From: an uncultured Selenomonadaceae bacterium
Lineage (GTDB): Bacteria; Bacillota; Negativicutes; Selenomonadales; Selenomonadaceae
Assembly (NCBI GenBank): GCA_905236145.1
Contig: CAJOOE010000235.1
Span: 1-5,172 of the forward strand
Direction of reading: 5' to 3'
Length of the DNA stretch: 5,172 nucleotides
The notes under the pieces are model-generated. The model saw nothing but the letters and a program-made list of their open reading frames with translations, made no database searches and had not been told where the DNA came from. The position numbers were made by a program, and so were the translations under genes. Shown one piece after another: positions 4,615 to 5,172 of this stretch. Position 1 is the stretch's first letter; each line of letters starts with the position of its first letter.

Positions 4615-5166
4615 TTACTTCTTGCCTTTCGCTCCGGCTTTACCTTCCTTGCGACGTACATATTCACCGGCGTATCTGATTCCCTTGCCTTTGTAAGGTT
4701 CGGGTTCACGCCATTTGCGAATATCTGCAGCAACCGCTCCGACAAGTTCTTTGTCAATGCCGCTTACAATGATTGAAGTTGCGGACGGAGCCTCAAGAGT
4801 GATTCCTGCCGGCGGCTCAATGATTACCGGGTGCGAATAACCGAGTGCAAGGTTCAAATTTTTTCCCTGCTTGGTTGCACGGTAACCTACGCCGTTAATT
4901 TCCAAACTCTTGCTGAAACCTTGAGTAACGCCCAAAACCATATTGTTGATAAGCGAGCGGGAAAGTCCGTGAAGACTTCTGTGCGTTTTATCATCTGAAG
5001 GACGGGTCACCGTAAGAACTCCGTCTTCAATGCTTATTTTCATATCCCGGTTGATCGTTCGGGAGAGTTCTCCCTTCGGACCTTTTACATGCACCAAATT
5101 ATTGTCGTCCACCGTTACGGTAACACCGGCGGGAATTGTAATCGGTGCTCTTCCGATTCTTGACAT
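4615..5166 (-). CDS. rplF: Ribosomal protein L6
   Basis: L6 binds 23S rRNA near the sarcin-ricin loop and the factor-binding site of the 50S subunit. The 183-residue product has the two repeated L6 domains: the first from SRIGRAPITIPAGVTV (2-17) through VKGPKGEL (27-34) to about residue 80, the second from LEINGVGYRA (88-97) with the signature PEPYKGKGIRY (155-165). The end, RRKEGKAGAKGKK, is a basic tail a few residues longer than in E. coli. The ATG at 5166-5164 fits the family start; only 6 bases lie upstream in the window, so the ribosome binding site is not fully visible. The gene is complete. In related genomes rpsH precedes it, outside this window. Confidence 0.98.
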   Translation of the reverse strand: MSRIGRAPITIPAGVTVTVDDNNLVHVKGPKGELSRTINRDMKISIEDGVLTVTRPSDDKTHRSLHGLSRSLINNMVLGVTQGFSKSLEINGVGYRATKQGKNLNLALGYSHPVIIEPPAGITLEAPSATSIIVSGIDKELVGAVAADIRKWREPEPYKGKGIRYAGEYVRRKEGKAGAKGKK

Positions 5167-5172
5167 CTCTGC

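Overview
The window is a stretch of the conserved bacterial ribosomal-protein supercluster, read entirely from the minus strand. In transcription order (high to low coordinates) it holds rplF (L6), rplR (L18), rpsE (S5), rpmD (L30), rplO (L15), secY, adk, infA (IF1), rpmJ (L36), rpsM (S13) and the first 32 codons of rpsK (S11), which runs off the left edge. This is the end of the spc operon joined to the start of the alpha operon.

The organism looks like a member of the Bacillota. The gene order with adk and infA between secY and rpmJ, the presence of L30, the zinc-ribbon adenylate kinase lid, the strong GGAGG ribosome binding sites before most genes, and the Bacillus-like S13 tail (QNTKNNARTRKGP) all fit. 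The protein sequences feel closest to the Negativicutes (Selenomonas and Acidaminococcus relatives), but that is an impression from memory and not a search result.

Most genes are packed with 2 to 26 bases between them, and two SD sequences overlap the upstream stop codon, so one polycistronic message with coupled translation is likely. Three spacers are clearly longer: rplF-rplR (77 bases), secY-adk (88 bases) and infA-rpmJ (104 bases). The infA-rpmJ spacer carries a good sigma-A-type promoter with an extended -10, preceded by an inverted repeat. The other two spacers share a 14-base sequence in opposite orientation, and the secY-adk one also has a period-8 tandem repeat flanked by two copies of an SD-like heptamer.

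The genes work together in making proteins: ribosome assembly (L6, L18, L30, L15, L36, S5, S13, S11), initiation (IF1), membrane export of the products (SecY) and adenine nucleotide balance (Adk). The methionine aminopeptidase gene (map), common between adk and infA in this phylum, is absent here. I found no unknown coding system, mobile element, RNA gene or CRISPR array. The points worth a second look lie in the three long spacers.
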